A stretch of DNA of 64,000 nt from Parapusillimonas granuli (lineage in GTDB: Bacteria > Pseudomonadota > Gammaproteobacteria > Burkholderiales > Burkholderiaceae_B). Made by a program: the position numbers and the translations under genes. Location of the stretch: the NCBI RefSeq assembly GCF_013416525.1, contig NZ_JACCEM010000007.1:124001-188000 (forward strand). Reading direction: 5' to 3'. Positions within the stretch are counted from its first letter, which is position 1. Each line of letters opens with the position of its first letter. Shown piece after piece: positions 26,555-35,262 of this stretch. A model generated the notes under the pieces. It saw only the letters and a program-made list of their open reading frames with translations. It did no database searches and was not told the DNA's origin.

Positions 26555-27450
26555 GGTCGCCCCTCATGCCCCCAATGCTCGCGAATCAGCTCGATGTGCT
26601 TGTCCCGTATCCGTGATTCGTGCGCCGGCATCCAGATCAGGCTGCTGACCGACTTCCGGCTGTGCTCGAATTCCAGAAAACGCAAGCCCGACAAGCGGCT
26701 GCGCGCCAGGCAGCGCGGGACGATCGACACGCCGAGCTCCTGGGAAACCAGCGTCGCCACGCTCAGCCAGTGGCGCGCCTCTTTCTTGACCGAAGGAAAG
26801 AAGCCCGCCTGCAGGCACATCGACAGCAGCGTTTCATAATAGCTCGGCGAAAACAGCCGCGAAAAGAAAATGAAATGCTCATCGGCCAGGGCCGCCAGGT
26901 CGATGGTGTCGCCGCGCGCCAGGCGATGGCGTTCCGGCAGGCAGACGGAGAACGGCTCCTCGACCAGATCCAGACAGGCCATTCCTTCCGGCACCGGATT
27001 CGCGTGGATGAAGCCGATATCCAGCCCGCCGCGCTCCACCAGTTGAATTTGCTCCGCCGAATTCAATTCCAGCAGCACGTGCTCCACCTTCGGGTAGAGC
27101 GCATCGAAACGCTTGAGCAGCTCCGCCAGGCCCCGGTACAGCATCGAGCCGACGAAGCCGATGCGGATCTGGCCCTGGGCGCCGGCGTCCACGCTGCGCA
27201 CCAGCTGCTTCACCTCGGCATTGCGCTGCAATAGGAACATGGCCTCCTTGTACAGCGCGGCGCCCGCCGCCGTGAGCGCCACATTGCGGCTGTTGCGGTC
27301 CAGCAGGCGGGCCTCCAGCGTTTCCTCCAGCTGCCGGATGGCGTAGCTGAGCGGCGGCTGGGAAATATGCAGGCGCTCGGCGGCGCGGCTGAAGTTCAGT
27401 TCTTCGGCGACCGCGACGAAATAACGCAGCAGGCGTGGGTCCAGGTCCAT
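26551..27450 (-). CDS. LysR regulator, CatM/BenM-like
   Basis: This 299-residue regulator has its helix-turn-helix at about residues 6-65 (LLRYFVAVAEELNFSRAAERL, then SQPPLSYAIRQLEE). The effector domain begins with IRIGFVGSMLYRGL, a phrase very like that of CatM and BenM of Acinetobacter, which respond to cis,cis-muconate or benzoate. It is divergent from an acyl-CoA dehydrogenase / Bug receptor / CoA-transferase cluster. An ATAC-N7-GTAT motif, the known CatM/BenM recognition pattern, lies in the 101-bp gap. It is therefore a good candidate for activator of that cluster and repressor of itself. The actual effector is unknown. Confidence 0.9.
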   Translation of the reverse strand: MDLDPRLLRYFVAVAEELNFSRAAERLHISQPPLSYAIRQLEETLEARLLDRNSRNVALTAAGAALYKEAMFLLQRNAEVKQLVRSVDAGAQGQIRIGFVGSMLYRGLAELLKRFDALYPKVEHVLLELNSAEQIQLVERGGLDIGFIHANPVPEGMACLDLVEEPFSVCLPERHRLARGDTIDLAALADEHFIFFSRLFSPSYYETLLSMCLQAGFFPSVKKEARHWLSVATLVSQELGVSIVPRCLARSRLSGLRFLEFEHSRKSVSSLIWMPAHESRIRDKHIELIREHWGHEGRP

Positions 27451-27459
27451 GGATTACCT

Positions 27460-27474
27460 ATACAAAACGTGTAT
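27460..27474. promoter_or_regulatory. CatM/BenM-type operator (ATAC-N7-GTAT)
   Basis: The 15-bp ATACAAAACGTGTAT is a perfect 5-bp inverted repeat and an exact ATAC-N7-GTAT match. It lies 10 bp upstream of the LysR start and is centred about 64 bp before the predicted transcription start of the dehydrogenase, the usual position for a LysR recognition site. Extra ATAC and GTAT half-sites at 27477-27480 and 27492-27495 could form the activation site. Confidence 0.6.
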
Positions 27475-27495
27475 GGATACTAAGTAATTTGGTAT

Positions 27496-27524
27496 TTGTG
27501 AATATTAATTCCGGATCTTAAGAT
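27496..27524 (+). promoter_or_regulatory. Predicted promoter of the acyl-CoA dehydrogenase cluster
   Basis: TTGTGA (27496-27501) and TAAGAT (27519-27524) each match four of six consensus positions with a 17-bp spacer. A weak promoter of this sort fits activation by the divergent LysR protein. Confidence 0.45.
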
Positions 27525-27551
27525 GAATCAACTACCAACGAGGTGATCATC

Positions 27552-29249
27552 ATGAACGCTCCCATGCACGCCCCGGCTCCGGTCTCCAACATCCCCGACG
27601 CAAGAGGCATCAACCTGTTCGCCGCCGATCCCTACGCGGCGCCCATGCTGCGGCTGTACCTGCCCGCGGACCTGCTGGCGCACCTGCTGCCCACCTTCGA
27701 TGAACTGGGCGGCCTGGCCGGAGGCAGGCTGGACGAGCTTGCCGACGTGGCCGACAAGCATCCGCCCACGCTGTCCGTGCGCACCCGGGACGGCCGAGAC
27801 CAGTCCGGGATCGCCAAGCACCCCGCTTACGTGGAATTGGAAAAGACGGCCTACGCCAAGCTGGGCCTGGCGGCCATGTCGCACCGGGCCGGTGTGCTGG
27901 GCTGGCCGGCGCCCATGCCGCCGGCGGCCAAGTACGCCTTGAGCCATTTGTTCGTGCAGGCCGAGTTCGGCCTGTGCTGTCCGGTGAGCATGACGGATTC
28001 GCTGGCGCGCACCCTGCGCAAGTATGGCGACGCCGAACTGATACGGAAAGTGCTGCCCCAGGTCACGGCCATCGATTTCGACGAACTCCGGCAAGGCGCC
28101 ATGTTCATGACCGAGCAGGCGGCGGGGTCGGACGTCAGCGCGACGGAGACCCGCGCCGAGCAGGCGGACGACGGCAGCTGGAGGCTGACCGGCGACAAAT
28201 GGTTCTGCTCGAATCCGGACGCGGGCTTCGCCATGGTCCTGGCCCGCAGCGAAGCCAAGCCGGGGCTGGGCGGCGTGTCGCTGTTCCTGCTGCCCAGGGA
28301 CCTGCCGGACGGCGGCCACAACCACTACCGCATCCTGCGCCTGAAGGACAAGCTGGGCACGCGCTCCATGGCCAGCGGCGAAATACGCCTGGAAGGCGCT
28401 TTCGCCTGGCTGGTGGGCGAGCGCGGGCGCGGCTTCCAGCAGATGGCCGACATGATCAACAACTCGCGGCTGTCCAACGGCATGCGGGCCGCCGGCCTGA
28501 TGCGCCGCGCCCTGACCGAGGCGACGTACTTCGCGCGCCACCGCCGGGCATTCGGCTCGCGTCTGGTGGACCTGCCGCTGATGCAGCGCCAGCTGCTCAA
28601 GATGCTGGTGCCCACGGAACAGGCGCGGTCCATCATGTTCCAGACGGCGGCGGCGCTGGAGCGGGCCGATCGCGGCGACGAGGCGGCGCGCGCCCTGGTG
28701 CGCATCCTGACGCCGCTGATCAAGTTCCGCGCGTGCCGGGACGCCCGCAAGGTGACGGGCGACGCGATGGAAGTGCGCGGAGGCTGCGGCTACATCGAGG
28801 AATGGGCCGAGGCGCGCCTGCTGCGGGACGCCCACCTGGGGTCGATCTGGGAAGGCACGAGCAATATCGTGGCCTTGGACGTGCTGCGCGCGATCGAGCG
28901 CAACCGGTGCCTGCCGGCGCTGCGCGAGCACGTGGAGCGCCTGCTGGCGGAAGGGCGGGCCTGCCCGCCGGACCTCGCGCCGCTGCAGGACGAGGCGCTG
29001 GACAAGGCCTTCCTGCTGGCCGAGCACGCCGCCCACGGCAAGCGCCCGGAACTCGCGCGCCAGGCCGCCAGCGCCCTCTACAACATACTGACGCTGGCCG
29101 CGCTGCGCTGGGAAGCCGCGCACGAGGGACTGTCGACGCGCGGCGCCATCGCGGACCTCGTCTTGCGGCACCGGCTCGCCCCGCGCGATCCCTGCGCGCA
29201 GGACGGCGCGGCGCCGGAGCTCGACGCTCTGGAGGCCCTGGTTTTCTGA
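27552..29249 (+). CDS. Acyl-CoA dehydrogenase, AidB-like class
   Basis: This 565-residue flavoenzyme is longer than standard acyl-CoA dehydrogenases (about 380) and resembles the AidB/ACAD-like class with an extra N-terminal region. Start ATG 27552 is preceded by AGGTGA; GTG 27543 is an alternative. Motifs: MTEQAAGSDVSATET (FAD/substrate binding, about residue 190), GDKWFCSNPDAGFAMVLARS, RLKDKLGTRSMASGEI, INNSRLSNGMRAAG, and the C-terminal GGCGYIEEWAEARLLRDAHLG with WEGTSNIVALD. It should introduce a double bond in an acyl-CoA supplied by the downstream CoA-transferase. The AidB resemblance might instead mean a DNA-damage role, but the context favours catabolism. Confidence 0.85.
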   Translation: MNAPMHAPAPVSNIPDARGINLFAADPYAAPMLRLYLPADLLAHLLPTFDELGGLAGGRLDELADVADKHPPTLSVRTRDGRDQSGIAKHPAYVELEKTAYAKLGLAAMSHRAGVLGWPAPMPPAAKYALSHLFVQAEFGLCCPVSMTDSLARTLRKYGDAELIRKVLPQVTAIDFDELRQGAMFMTEQAAGSDVSATETRAEQADDGSWRLTGDKWFCSNPDAGFAMVLARSEAKPGLGGVSLFLLPRDLPDGGHNHYRILRLKDKLGTRSMASGEIRLEGAFAWLVGERGRGFQQMADMINNSRLSNGMRAAGLMRRALTEATYFARHRRAFGSRLVDLPLMQRQLLKMLVPTEQARSIMFQTAAALERADRGDEAARALVRILTPLIKFRACRDARKVTGDAMEVRGGCGYIEEWAEARLLRDAHLGSIWEGTSNIVALDVLRAIERNRCLPALREHVERLLAEGRACPPDLAPLQDEALDKAFLLAEHAAHGKRPELARQAASALYNILTLAALRWEAAHEGLSTRGAIADLVLRHRLAPRDPCAQDGAAPELDALEALVF

Positions 29250-29266
29250 CCCTGCGCCGCAGGGTC
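29248..29266. repeat. Hairpin at the dehydrogenase stop codon
   Basis: GACCCTGCG and CGCAGGGTC form a perfect 9-bp inverted repeat around one central C, overlapping the TGA stop. There is no T-tract, so it probably modulates mRNA processing between the dehydrogenase and receptor genes. Confidence 0.5.
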
Positions 29267-29272
29267 GACTGA

Positions 29273-29306
29273 TGCACCTTCACACTTCATGCATCTTCAC
29301 ACTTCA
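29273..29306. repeat. 17-bp tandem repeat between cotranscribed genes
   Basis: TGCACCTTCACACTTCA (29273-29289) is followed directly by TGCATCTTCACACTTCA (29290-29306), one mismatch in 17. It fills most of the gap before the Bug receptor and ends 18 nt before its start codon. It looks like a recent slippage or duplication; no function is evident. Confidence 0.65.
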
Positions 29307-29324
29307 TAACGAGACGGAGACAAT

Positions 29325-30317
29325 ATGAACAAGCTCTTATCACGTGTCACGCTGGCCGCGGCCGGCTTGCTGGCGGCGACGCAAGCCGCCATGATTCCCA
29401 TCCCCGCCATGGCGGCCTATCCGGAGCAACCGGTGAAGCTGATCGTTCCCTTCCCGCCGGGCGGGCCGACCGACGCGCTGGCGCGCCGCCTGGCGCAAAG
29501 CCTGAGCGAACCGCTGGGGCAGCCGGTGGTCGTCGAGAACAAGGCGGGGGCGGGCGGCAACATCGGTTCCGACTACGTGGCCAAGTCCAAGCCCGACGGC
29601 TACAACATCCTGTTCGGCACCTCCGGCCCGCTGGCCATCAACATCGGCATGTACAAGAACCTGGGCTACGATCCGCGCAGCAGTTTCGAACCCATCATAC
29701 GCATCGGCCACCTGCCCAACATCCTGGTGATCAACCCGCAAGTCCCGGCGAGGACGCTGCAGGAACTGATCGCCTACGCCAAGGCGAACCCGGACAAGCT
29801 CTCCTATGCGTCCTCGGGGAACGGCGCCTCGTCCCACCTGGCCGGCGTCCTGTTCAACCAGATGGCGGGCACCAGCATTCTGCACGTGCCTTACCGCGGC
29901 ACGGGGCCGGCCCTGAACGACTTGCTGGGCGGGCAGGTGTCCATGTCCTTCACCGACATTCTCACCGCCTTGCCGCATGTGCAGGCGGGCACGCTGATAC
30001 CGATAGGGCTGGCGAGCGCGGAGCGCTCCGCCGCCTTGCCGGACCTCGCCACGCTGGACGAGCAAGGGCTCAAGGGCTATGACGTCAGCGTTTTCTTCGG
30101 CATCGTCGCGCCCAAGGGCACGCCGGGGCCCGTGGTCGACAAGCTCAACCAGGCGTTCGTCCAGGCCCTGCACGCGCCCGAGATCCGCGAGACGCTCGCC
30201 AAGCAGGGCATCGTCGAGGCGCGGGACCAGACGCCGCAAGGCCTGGCGTCCTTCATCGCGGCCGAAGTCCCCAAATGGGGCGCCCTGACCAAGGCGGCCA
30301 ATATTTCTCTGGATTGA
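29325..30317 (+). CDS. Bug-family periplasmic solute receptor
   Basis: This 330-residue secreted receptor has a signal peptide ending near residue 30 (IPAMA-AYPEQ). Bug motifs are clear: KLIVPFPPGGPTDALARRLA, VVVENKAGAGGNIGSDYVAKSKPDGY, HVPYRGTGPALNDLLGG and the C-terminal half beginning FFGIVAPKGTPGPVV. Start ATG 29325 has GAGACGGAG upstream. It lies between an acyl-CoA dehydrogenase and a CoA-transferase and so probably binds the organic acid that these enzymes degrade. No TctAB membrane components are nearby. Confidence 0.9.
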   Translation: MNKLLSRVTLAAAGLLAATQAAMIPIPAMAAYPEQPVKLIVPFPPGGPTDALARRLAQSLSEPLGQPVVVENKAGAGGNIGSDYVAKSKPDGYNILFGTSGPLAINIGMYKNLGYDPRSSFEPIIRIGHLPNILVINPQVPARTLQELIAYAKANPDKLSYASSGNGASSHLAGVLFNQMAGTSILHVPYRGTGPALNDLLGGQVSMSFTDILTALPHVQAGTLIPIGLASAERSAALPDLATLDEQGLKGYDVSVFFGIVAPKGTPGPVVDKLNQAFVQALHAPEIRETLAKQGIVEARDQTPQGLASFIAAEVPKWGALTKAANISLD

Positions 30318-30328
30318 ACGGAGCCGGA

Positions 30329-31495
30329 ATGAATCACGCAACGAACGCGCCGGCCGGAGCATTGCAGGGCTGCAAGGTCGTCGACCTGTCCCGCGTGCTG
30401 GGCGGCCCTTACTGCACGCAGATTCTGGGAGATCACGGCGCCGAAGTGTTCAAGGTCGAGCCGCCCGCGGGCGACGAGACCCGGGGCTGGGGCCCGCCCT
30501 TCCAGGAGGGGACGGCGTCCTATTTCCTGGGGGTGAATCGCAACAAGCTGGGGCTCAGCCTGGACCTTTCGAGCGAAGAAGGGCGGCGCTTCCTGCTGGC
30601 CCTGCTGGAAGACGCCGACGTCCTGGTCGAGAATTTCAAGCCCGGCACGCTGGAGAAATGGGGCCTGGGCGCGGACGTCCTGCAGCCGCGCTTCCCCAAG
30701 CTGATTCATTGCCGGATCAGCGGCTTCGGCGCCGACGGCCCCTTGGGCGGCCTGCCGGGCTACGACGCCTGCGCCCAGGCCATGTGCGGGCTGATGAGCG
30801 TGAACGGCGAGGCGAACGGCGCCGCCACCCGGGTCGGGCTGCCCGTGGTCGACATGGTGACCGGGCTCAATGCCGCCCTGGCCATCCTGATGGCCCTGAA
30901 CGAAAGACAGCGCAGCGGCCTGGGCCAGTTCCTGGACATCACGCTGTTCGATTGCGCGATCTCCCTGCTGCATCCGCATGCGGCCAACTTCTTTCTCAGC
31001 GGCCAGGTGCCGCAGCGCTCGGGCAACGCGCACCCCAATATCGCGCCTTATGAAACCTTTCCGACGCGGGCGGGGGAAATCTTCCTGGCGGTGGGCAACA
31101 ACCGCCAGTTCCGGCTGCTGGTCGAAGCGCTGGGCCAGGCGCCTTTGGCCGACGATCCCCGCTATGCGAGCAACGCGGACCGCTTGCAAAACCGCGCCGC
31201 CTTGCGGGACACGCTCATGGCGCTGCTTGCGCGGCATGAAGCGGCGGGGCTGTCGCAGCGATTGCTGAGGCAAGGCGTGCCCGCGGCGCCGGTGATGAAC
31301 GTGGAGGAACTGCTGCGGCACCCGCATACCCGGCATCGGGGCATGGTCCTGGACGAGGACGGGTACCGGGCCATCGCCTCGCCCATCAAGCTTTCGCGCA
31401 CGCCCGCCAGCCTGCGCCGCATGCCGCCCCGTTTCGGGCAGCACAACGACGAAGTGGCGGAGAAACTGGAGGGTCAGGCCTCGTCAGGCGCCTGA
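30329..31495 (+). CDS. CaiB/BaiF-family (class III) CoA-transferase
   Basis: This 388-residue enzyme moves CoA between acyl-CoA and a free acid. Start ATG 30329 follows CGGAG; it is 11 nt after the Bug receptor. Motifs: VVDLSRVLGGPYCTQILGDHGAEVFKVEPP (N-terminal Rossmann region), WGPPF, YFLGVNRNKLGLSLDL, VLVENFKPGT and LPGYDACAQAMCGLM, whose Asp is the covalent catalytic residue of the family. The C-terminal half has GNAHPNIAPYETFPTRAGE. It would activate the acid imported with the help of the adjacent receptor, feeding the dehydrogenase. Its 3' end overlaps the convergent thioredoxin gene by 22 nt. Confidence 0.9.
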   Translation: MNHATNAPAGALQGCKVVDLSRVLGGPYCTQILGDHGAEVFKVEPPAGDETRGWGPPFQEGTASYFLGVNRNKLGLSLDLSSEEGRRFLLALLEDADVLVENFKPGTLEKWGLGADVLQPRFPKLIHCRISGFGADGPLGGLPGYDACAQAMCGLMSVNGEANGAATRVGLPVVDMVTGLNAALAILMALNERQRSGLGQFLDITLFDCAISLLHPHAANFFLSGQVPQRSGNAHPNIAPYETFPTRAGEIFLAVGNNRQFRLLVEALGQAPLADDPRYASNADRLQNRAALRDTLMALLARHEAAGLSQRLLRQGVPAAPVMNVEELLRHPHTRHRGMVLDEDGYRAIASPIKLSRTPASLRRMPPRFGQHNDEVAEKLEGQASSGA

Positions 31496-31860
31496 CCCCC
31501 GTTGTTCTGGGCCGCGATTTCGGCGTGGACTTGCGCCATGTCCAGCTCCTTGACCTGTTCCAGCAGCTGGTTGAGCTGGCCGGCGGACAGCGCGCCGGCC
31601 TGCGAGAACAGCAGCACGCGCTCGCGGAATACCATCAGGGTGGGAATGGAGCGGATGCCCATGCCCGCCGCGAGTTCCTGCTCTTCTTCGGTGTTCACCT
31701 TGGCGAAGACGATGTCTTCGTGCTCCTTGGATGCGGCGTCGAATACCGGGGCGAAGCTTCGGCACGGCCCGCACCAGGGCGCCCAGAAGTCGACGATCAG
31801 CGGTTTGTCGCCCTGGATGGCTTCCTGGAAGCTGTCCTTGTTCAGATCTATGGTGCTCAT
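31474..31860 (-). CDS. Thioredoxin-family protein
   Basis: This 128-residue protein has the thioredoxin fold with the active site WCGPC (Cys30, Cys33) and the cis-proline in SIPTLMVF. It lacks a signal peptide, so it is cytoplasmic. A C-terminal extension of about 20 residues (VHAEIAAQNNGGQAP) is longer than in E. coli TrxA. I start it at ATG 31860, right after AGGGGGG; ATG 31875 is poorer. A strong terminator-like hairpin with its T-tract sits about 15 nt upstream of this start, so transcription must pass it. Its 3' end overlaps the CoA-transferase gene. It is probably a second thioredoxin rather than the main TrxA. Confidence 0.9.
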   Translation of the reverse strand: MSTIDLNKDSFQEAIQGDKPLIVDFWAPWCGPCRSFAPVFDAASKEHEDIVFAKVNTEEEQELAAGMGIRSIPTLMVFRERVLLFSQAGALSAGQLNQLLEQVKELDMAQVHAEIAAQNNGGQAPDEA

Positions 31861-31877
31861 GAGCCCCCCTGTCAAAG

Positions 31878-31904
31878 AAAAAAGCGGCTTGGCCAGCCGC
31901 TTTT
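31878..31904 (-). terminator. Bidirectional Rho-independent terminator, in the thioredoxin leader
   Basis: AAAGCGGCT (31881-31889) and AGCCGCTTT (31895-31903) form a perfect 9-bp stem with a TGGCC loop. On the minus strand the stem is followed by TTTTTTC then TTT; on the plus strand by TTTT. It can terminate the purine permease transcript coming from the right and read-through from the CoA-transferase on the left. Confidence 0.8.
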
Positions 31905-32012
31905 CATGTCGTTTAGATTAGTGCGTCCAGCCAGTGTAACCGCTACGCCGCGATCGCGCGAGGCCGCCCGGGAGCGTTAATGCAACGGAGTGCGACGGCG
32001 CGCCGCGCCCCG

Positions 32013-33305
32013 TCACTCCGGAAAGGCCGCATACTTGATCACGAACAGCAGCGCGACCAGCAGCGTGGCCGGGTGGATGTCGCGGTAGCGGCCGGTGACC
32101 GCCTTCAGCACCACATAGCTGATGAAGCCGAAGGCCAGCCCGTTCGCGATGGAGTAGGTGAAGGGCATGGTCATGGCCGCGAGCGCGGCCGGCGTGGCTT
32201 CCGTGATGTCCTCCCACTGGATTTCCGTGATCTCGCGCAGCATCAGGCCGGCCACGTACAGCAAGGCCGGCGCGGTGGCGTAAGCGGGCACGGCGCTCGC
32301 CAGCGGCGAAAGGAAGAGCGCCAGCAGGAACAGCACGCCCACCGTCAGGGCCGTGAGCCCGGTGCGGCCGCCCGCCTGCACGCCGGCGGCGCTTTCCACG
32401 TAGGCGGTGGTGCTGCTGGTGCCGAGCATCGAGCCGGCCACGATCGCGGTGCTGTCGGCCAGCAGGGCGCGCCCCAGGCGCCCGGGCCTGCCGGGCTGGA
32501 TCAGGTTCGCGCGGGTGGCGACTCCGATCAGCGTGCCGGTCGCGTCGAACACTTCCACCAGCACCAGGACCAGGATGACGTGGACGATGCCCGTCTGCAG
32601 CGCGCCCATGATGTCCAGCTGCAGGAAGGTGGGCGCGAGGCTGGGCGGGGCGGAAAGAATGCCGTGGAACTGGGTGTGCCCGGTCAGGATGGAAAGCACG
32701 GTGACGGCCAGGATGCCGATGAGGATGGCGCCGCGCACCTTGAGGGCGTCCAGCGCGGCAATCAGGAAGAACCCCAGGATGGCATACAGGGGCGGTGCGG
32801 TGGTCAGGTCGCCCAGGGCCACCTTGGTGGCGGGGTGCGCCACCACGATGCCCGAGCTCGCCAGCGCGATGATGGCCAGGAACAGGCCGATGCCCGCCGC
32901 GATGGCGGAGCGCAGCGACTTCGGTATGCCGGCGATCAGCCATGAGCGCACGCCGGTGACGGTGATGAGGATGAAGATCAAGCCGGAGATGAAGACGGCG
33001 CCCAGGGCTTGCTGCCATGAATAGCCCAGCCCGCCGACCACGGTGAACGCGAAGAACGCATTCAGGCCCATGCCGGGCGCCATGCCGATCGGCCAGTTGG
33101 CCAGGAAGGCCATGATGAAGGTGCCCAGCGCGGCGGCGAGGCAGGTGGCGACGAACACCGCGTTCTTGTCCATGCCCGTGCTCGACAGGATTTCGGGATT
33201 GACGAAGATGATGTAGGACATCGTAAGAAACGTCGTGAGCCCCGCAACGATTTCATTGCGTGGGGTCGTGCCGTGTTCACGTAACTGGAAGAGTTTTTCA
33301 AGCAT
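32013..33305 (-). CDS. NCS2-family purine permease (AzgA/GhxP-like)
   Basis: This 430-residue inner-membrane protein has about 12-14 hydrophobic segments and belongs to the AzgA branch of nucleobase transporters. Markers: LREHGTTPRNEIVAGLTTFLTMSYIIFVNP at the N-terminus, ANWPIGMAPGMGLNAFFAF, FDATGTLIGVA and MLGTSSTTAYVESAAGVQAGGRTG. The branch imports adenine, guanine and hypoxanthine with protons. The start at 33305 gives the normal N-terminus. The gene is divergent from tsaD across 88 bp and ends before a strong hairpin. No purine riboswitch is visible in the leader. Confidence 0.9.
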   Translation of the reverse strand: MLEKLFQLREHGTTPRNEIVAGLTTFLTMSYIIFVNPEILSSTGMDKNAVFVATCLAAALGTFIMAFLANWPIGMAPGMGLNAFFAFTVVGGLGYSWQQALGAVFISGLIFILITVTGVRSWLIAGIPKSLRSAIAAGIGLFLAIIALASSGIVVAHPATKVALGDLTTAPPLYAILGFFLIAALDALKVRGAILIGILAVTVLSILTGHTQFHGILSAPPSLAPTFLQLDIMGALQTGIVHVILVLVLVEVFDATGTLIGVATRANLIQPGRPGRLGRALLADSTAIVAGSMLGTSSTTAYVESAAGVQAGGRTGLTALTVGVLFLLALFLSPLASAVPAYATAPALLYVAGLMLREITEIQWEDITEATPAALAAMTMPFTYSIANGLAFGFISYVVLKAVTGRYRDIHPATLLVALLFVIKYAAFPE

Positions 33306-33393
33306 GGATTTTCCCGTGGGGATGTGGCGTGGTCCGAGATGAACGATAATGCAGCCTGAATTCTAAGTCCGTTTCACCACCAGACCCTAGCAC

Positions 33394-34449
33394 ATGATCA
33401 TCATCGGCTTTGAAAGCTCCTGCGACGAAACCGGCGTCGCCCTGGTCTGCACCGAGCGCGGCCTGCTGGCCCATGCGCTGCACAGCCAGATCGCCATGCA
33501 CCGCGAATACGGCGGGGTCGTGCCCGAACTCGCGTCGCGCGATCACATCCGGCGCATACTGCCGCTGACGCGGGCGGTCCTGAATCAGGCGGGCCTGCCC
33601 ATGGAACGGATCGATGCGGTCGCCTACACGGCCGGGCCGGGCCTGGCGGGCGCGCTGCTGGTCGGCGCCAGCGTGGCGCAGGCCTTCGCCTGGGCGCGCG
33701 GCCTGCCGGCCATCCCCATCCATCATCTCGAAGGGCACCTGCTTTCCCCGCTGCTGGCAACGCCCAGGCCCGAGTTCCCTTTCGTCGCGCTGCTGGTGTC
33801 CGGCGGCCACACGCAAATCATGCGGGTGGGCGGCGTGGGCGACTACGAACTGCTGGGCGAGACCCTGGACGACGCCGCCGGCGAGGCCTTCGACAAAAGC
33901 GCCAAGCTGCTGGGCCTGGGCTATCCGGGCGGCCCGGCGTTGTCGAAGCTGGCGCAGGAAGGCGATGCCGGCCGCTATGAACTGCCGCGCCCCATGCTGC
34001 ACAGCCGCGATCTGGATTTCAGCTTCAGCGGCCTGAAGACGGCCGTGCTGACGCGGCTCAGGGCCATCGAAAAAGAATCGGGCGCGCTCGACGACGCGCA
34101 GCGCGCCGACCTGGCCGCCGCCACGGAAAGCGCGATCGTCGACGTGCTGGCGGCCAAGGCCATCAAGGCCGTCAAGCAGACCGGGCTGAAGCGCCTGGTC
34201 GTCGCGGGGGGCGTGGGGGCCAACCGCCATCTGCGCAAGCAGCTCATCGAGGCGGCCGCCAGGCTGAAATGCGAGGTGTTTTTCCCGCCCCTGGATCTAT
34301 GCACCGACAACGGGGCCATGATCGCCTTCGCGGCCGCCATGCGCGTCAATGCCGGGCTGGCGGCGCTGGATTCGGCCGGGCACGCCTTCACGGTCAGGCC
34401 GCGCTGGGACCTGGAAGACATCTGCGGGCCGGCGGCGGCGCCCGCCTGA
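33394..34449 (+). CDS. tsaD: tRNA N6-threonylcarbamoyladenosine synthase subunit TsaD
   Basis: This 351-residue protein transfers threonylcarbamoyl to A37 of ANN-decoding tRNAs together with TsaB, TsaC and TsaE. It has the Kae1/ASKHA motifs: [14 protein letters not shown], the metal-binding HHLEGH (about 110-115), [38 protein letters not shown] and [15 protein letters not shown]. Length is standard. The divergent purine permease is 88 bp upstream and plsY converges 52 nt downstream. It is essential in many bacteria. Confidence 0.97.
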   Translation: MIIIGFESSCDETGVALVCTERGLLAHALHSQIAMHREYGGVVPELASRDHIRRILPLTRAVLNQAGLPMERIDAVAYTAGPGLAGALLVGASVAQAFAWARGLPAIPIHHLEGHLLSPLLATPRPEFPFVALLVSGGHTQIMRVGGVGDYELLGETLDDAAGEAFDKSAKLLGLGYPGGPALSKLAQEGDAGRYELPRPMLHSRDLDFSFSGLKTAVLTRLRAIEKESGALDDAQRADLAAATESAIVDVLAAKAIKAVKQTGLKRLVVAGGVGANRHLRKQLIEAAARLKCEVFFPPLDLCTDNGAMIAFAAAMRVNAGLAALDSAGHAFTVRPRWDLEDICGPAAAPA

Positions 34450-34501
34450 TTCGAACCCTGGATCCGGCGCCCATCCGGCCCGGCCCTTCGGCGAAAGCCG
34501 C

Positions 34502-35155
34502 CTATTTGCGGGCGTTCTTGGACCCCGAGCCGATGCGGCTTTCCTTGCCCGTCAGCAGCCGGCTGATGTTCGCCTTGTGGCGGAAGAGCAGCACGACGCT
34601 GATCACCACGATGGCCAGCGCCATCGGCTTGTCCAGAGGCCAGGCCACGTTGCCGCCCAATAGATAGAACAGCGGCGCGAACACGGCGGACAAGATCGCC
34701 GCCAGCGACGAATAGCGCGTGACGTAGGCGATGATCAGCCAGGTGGCGGCCGTGGCCAAGGCCAGCCAGGGGCTTACGGCCAGCAGGACGCCCAGCGCCG
34801 TGGCGACGCCCTTGCCGCCCTTGAAGCGCAGGAACACCGGAAACACGTGCCCCAGGAACACCGCCAGCGCGCAAGCCGCGACGACGACCGGCGGCAGGCC
34901 GAGTTCTTGCGCGATGCGCGCCGCGAAATACACCGCCACCCAGCCTTTGGCTGCGTCGCCGATCAAAGTCAGCGCCGCCGCCGTCTTGTTGCCGGTGCGC
35001 AACACGTTGGTGGCGCCCGGGTTGCCCGAGCCGAATGTGCGCGGATCCTTGAGCCCCATCGCCCGGCTGACCACTACGGCGAAGGGGATGGACCCGATGA
35101 GATAGGAGGCGATGATCAGGCCGAGCGCACTGAGGGAAAGTAGGGCGGAAGACAT
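34502..35155 (-). CDS. plsY: Acyl-phosphate:glycerol-3-phosphate acyltransferase
   Basis: This 217-residue membrane enzyme makes lysophosphatidic acid from acyl-phosphate in the first step of phospholipid synthesis. Five hydrophobic segments are visible. The family motifs are [10 protein letters not shown] (42-50, phosphate binding), [13 protein letters not shown] (the glycine-rich catalytic loop) and a later GGN segment. I choose ATG 35155; the frame from 35197 adds 14 residues before the first helix without support. Its neighbour tsaD is convergent, as in many proteobacteria. The divergent surE starts 107 bp away. Confidence 0.95.
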   Translation of the reverse strand: MSSALLSLSALGLIIASYLIGSIPFAVVVSRAMGLKDPRTFGSGNPGATNVLRTGNKTAAALTLIGDAAKGWVAVYFAARIAQELGLPPVVVAACALAVFLGHVFPVFLRFKGGKGVATALGVLLAVSPWLALATAATWLIIAYVTRYSSLAAILSAVFAPLFYLLGGNVAWPLDKPMALAIVVISVVLLFRHKANISRLLTGKESRIGSGSKNARK

Positions 35156-35262
35156 GGGTTCGTGTGCTCCAAAGGGTTGTGCGGCGATTCTAACCACTGT
35201 CGCTCAAAAACCAAAACGAGCAGGTACAATTGGCTACGTTCAGTTGAATCTAATGGAAGGCA

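Noticed and set aside
29273-29306. CRISPR-like repeat
   Set aside because: Only two directly adjacent 17-bp copies with no spacer, and no cas genes in the window.
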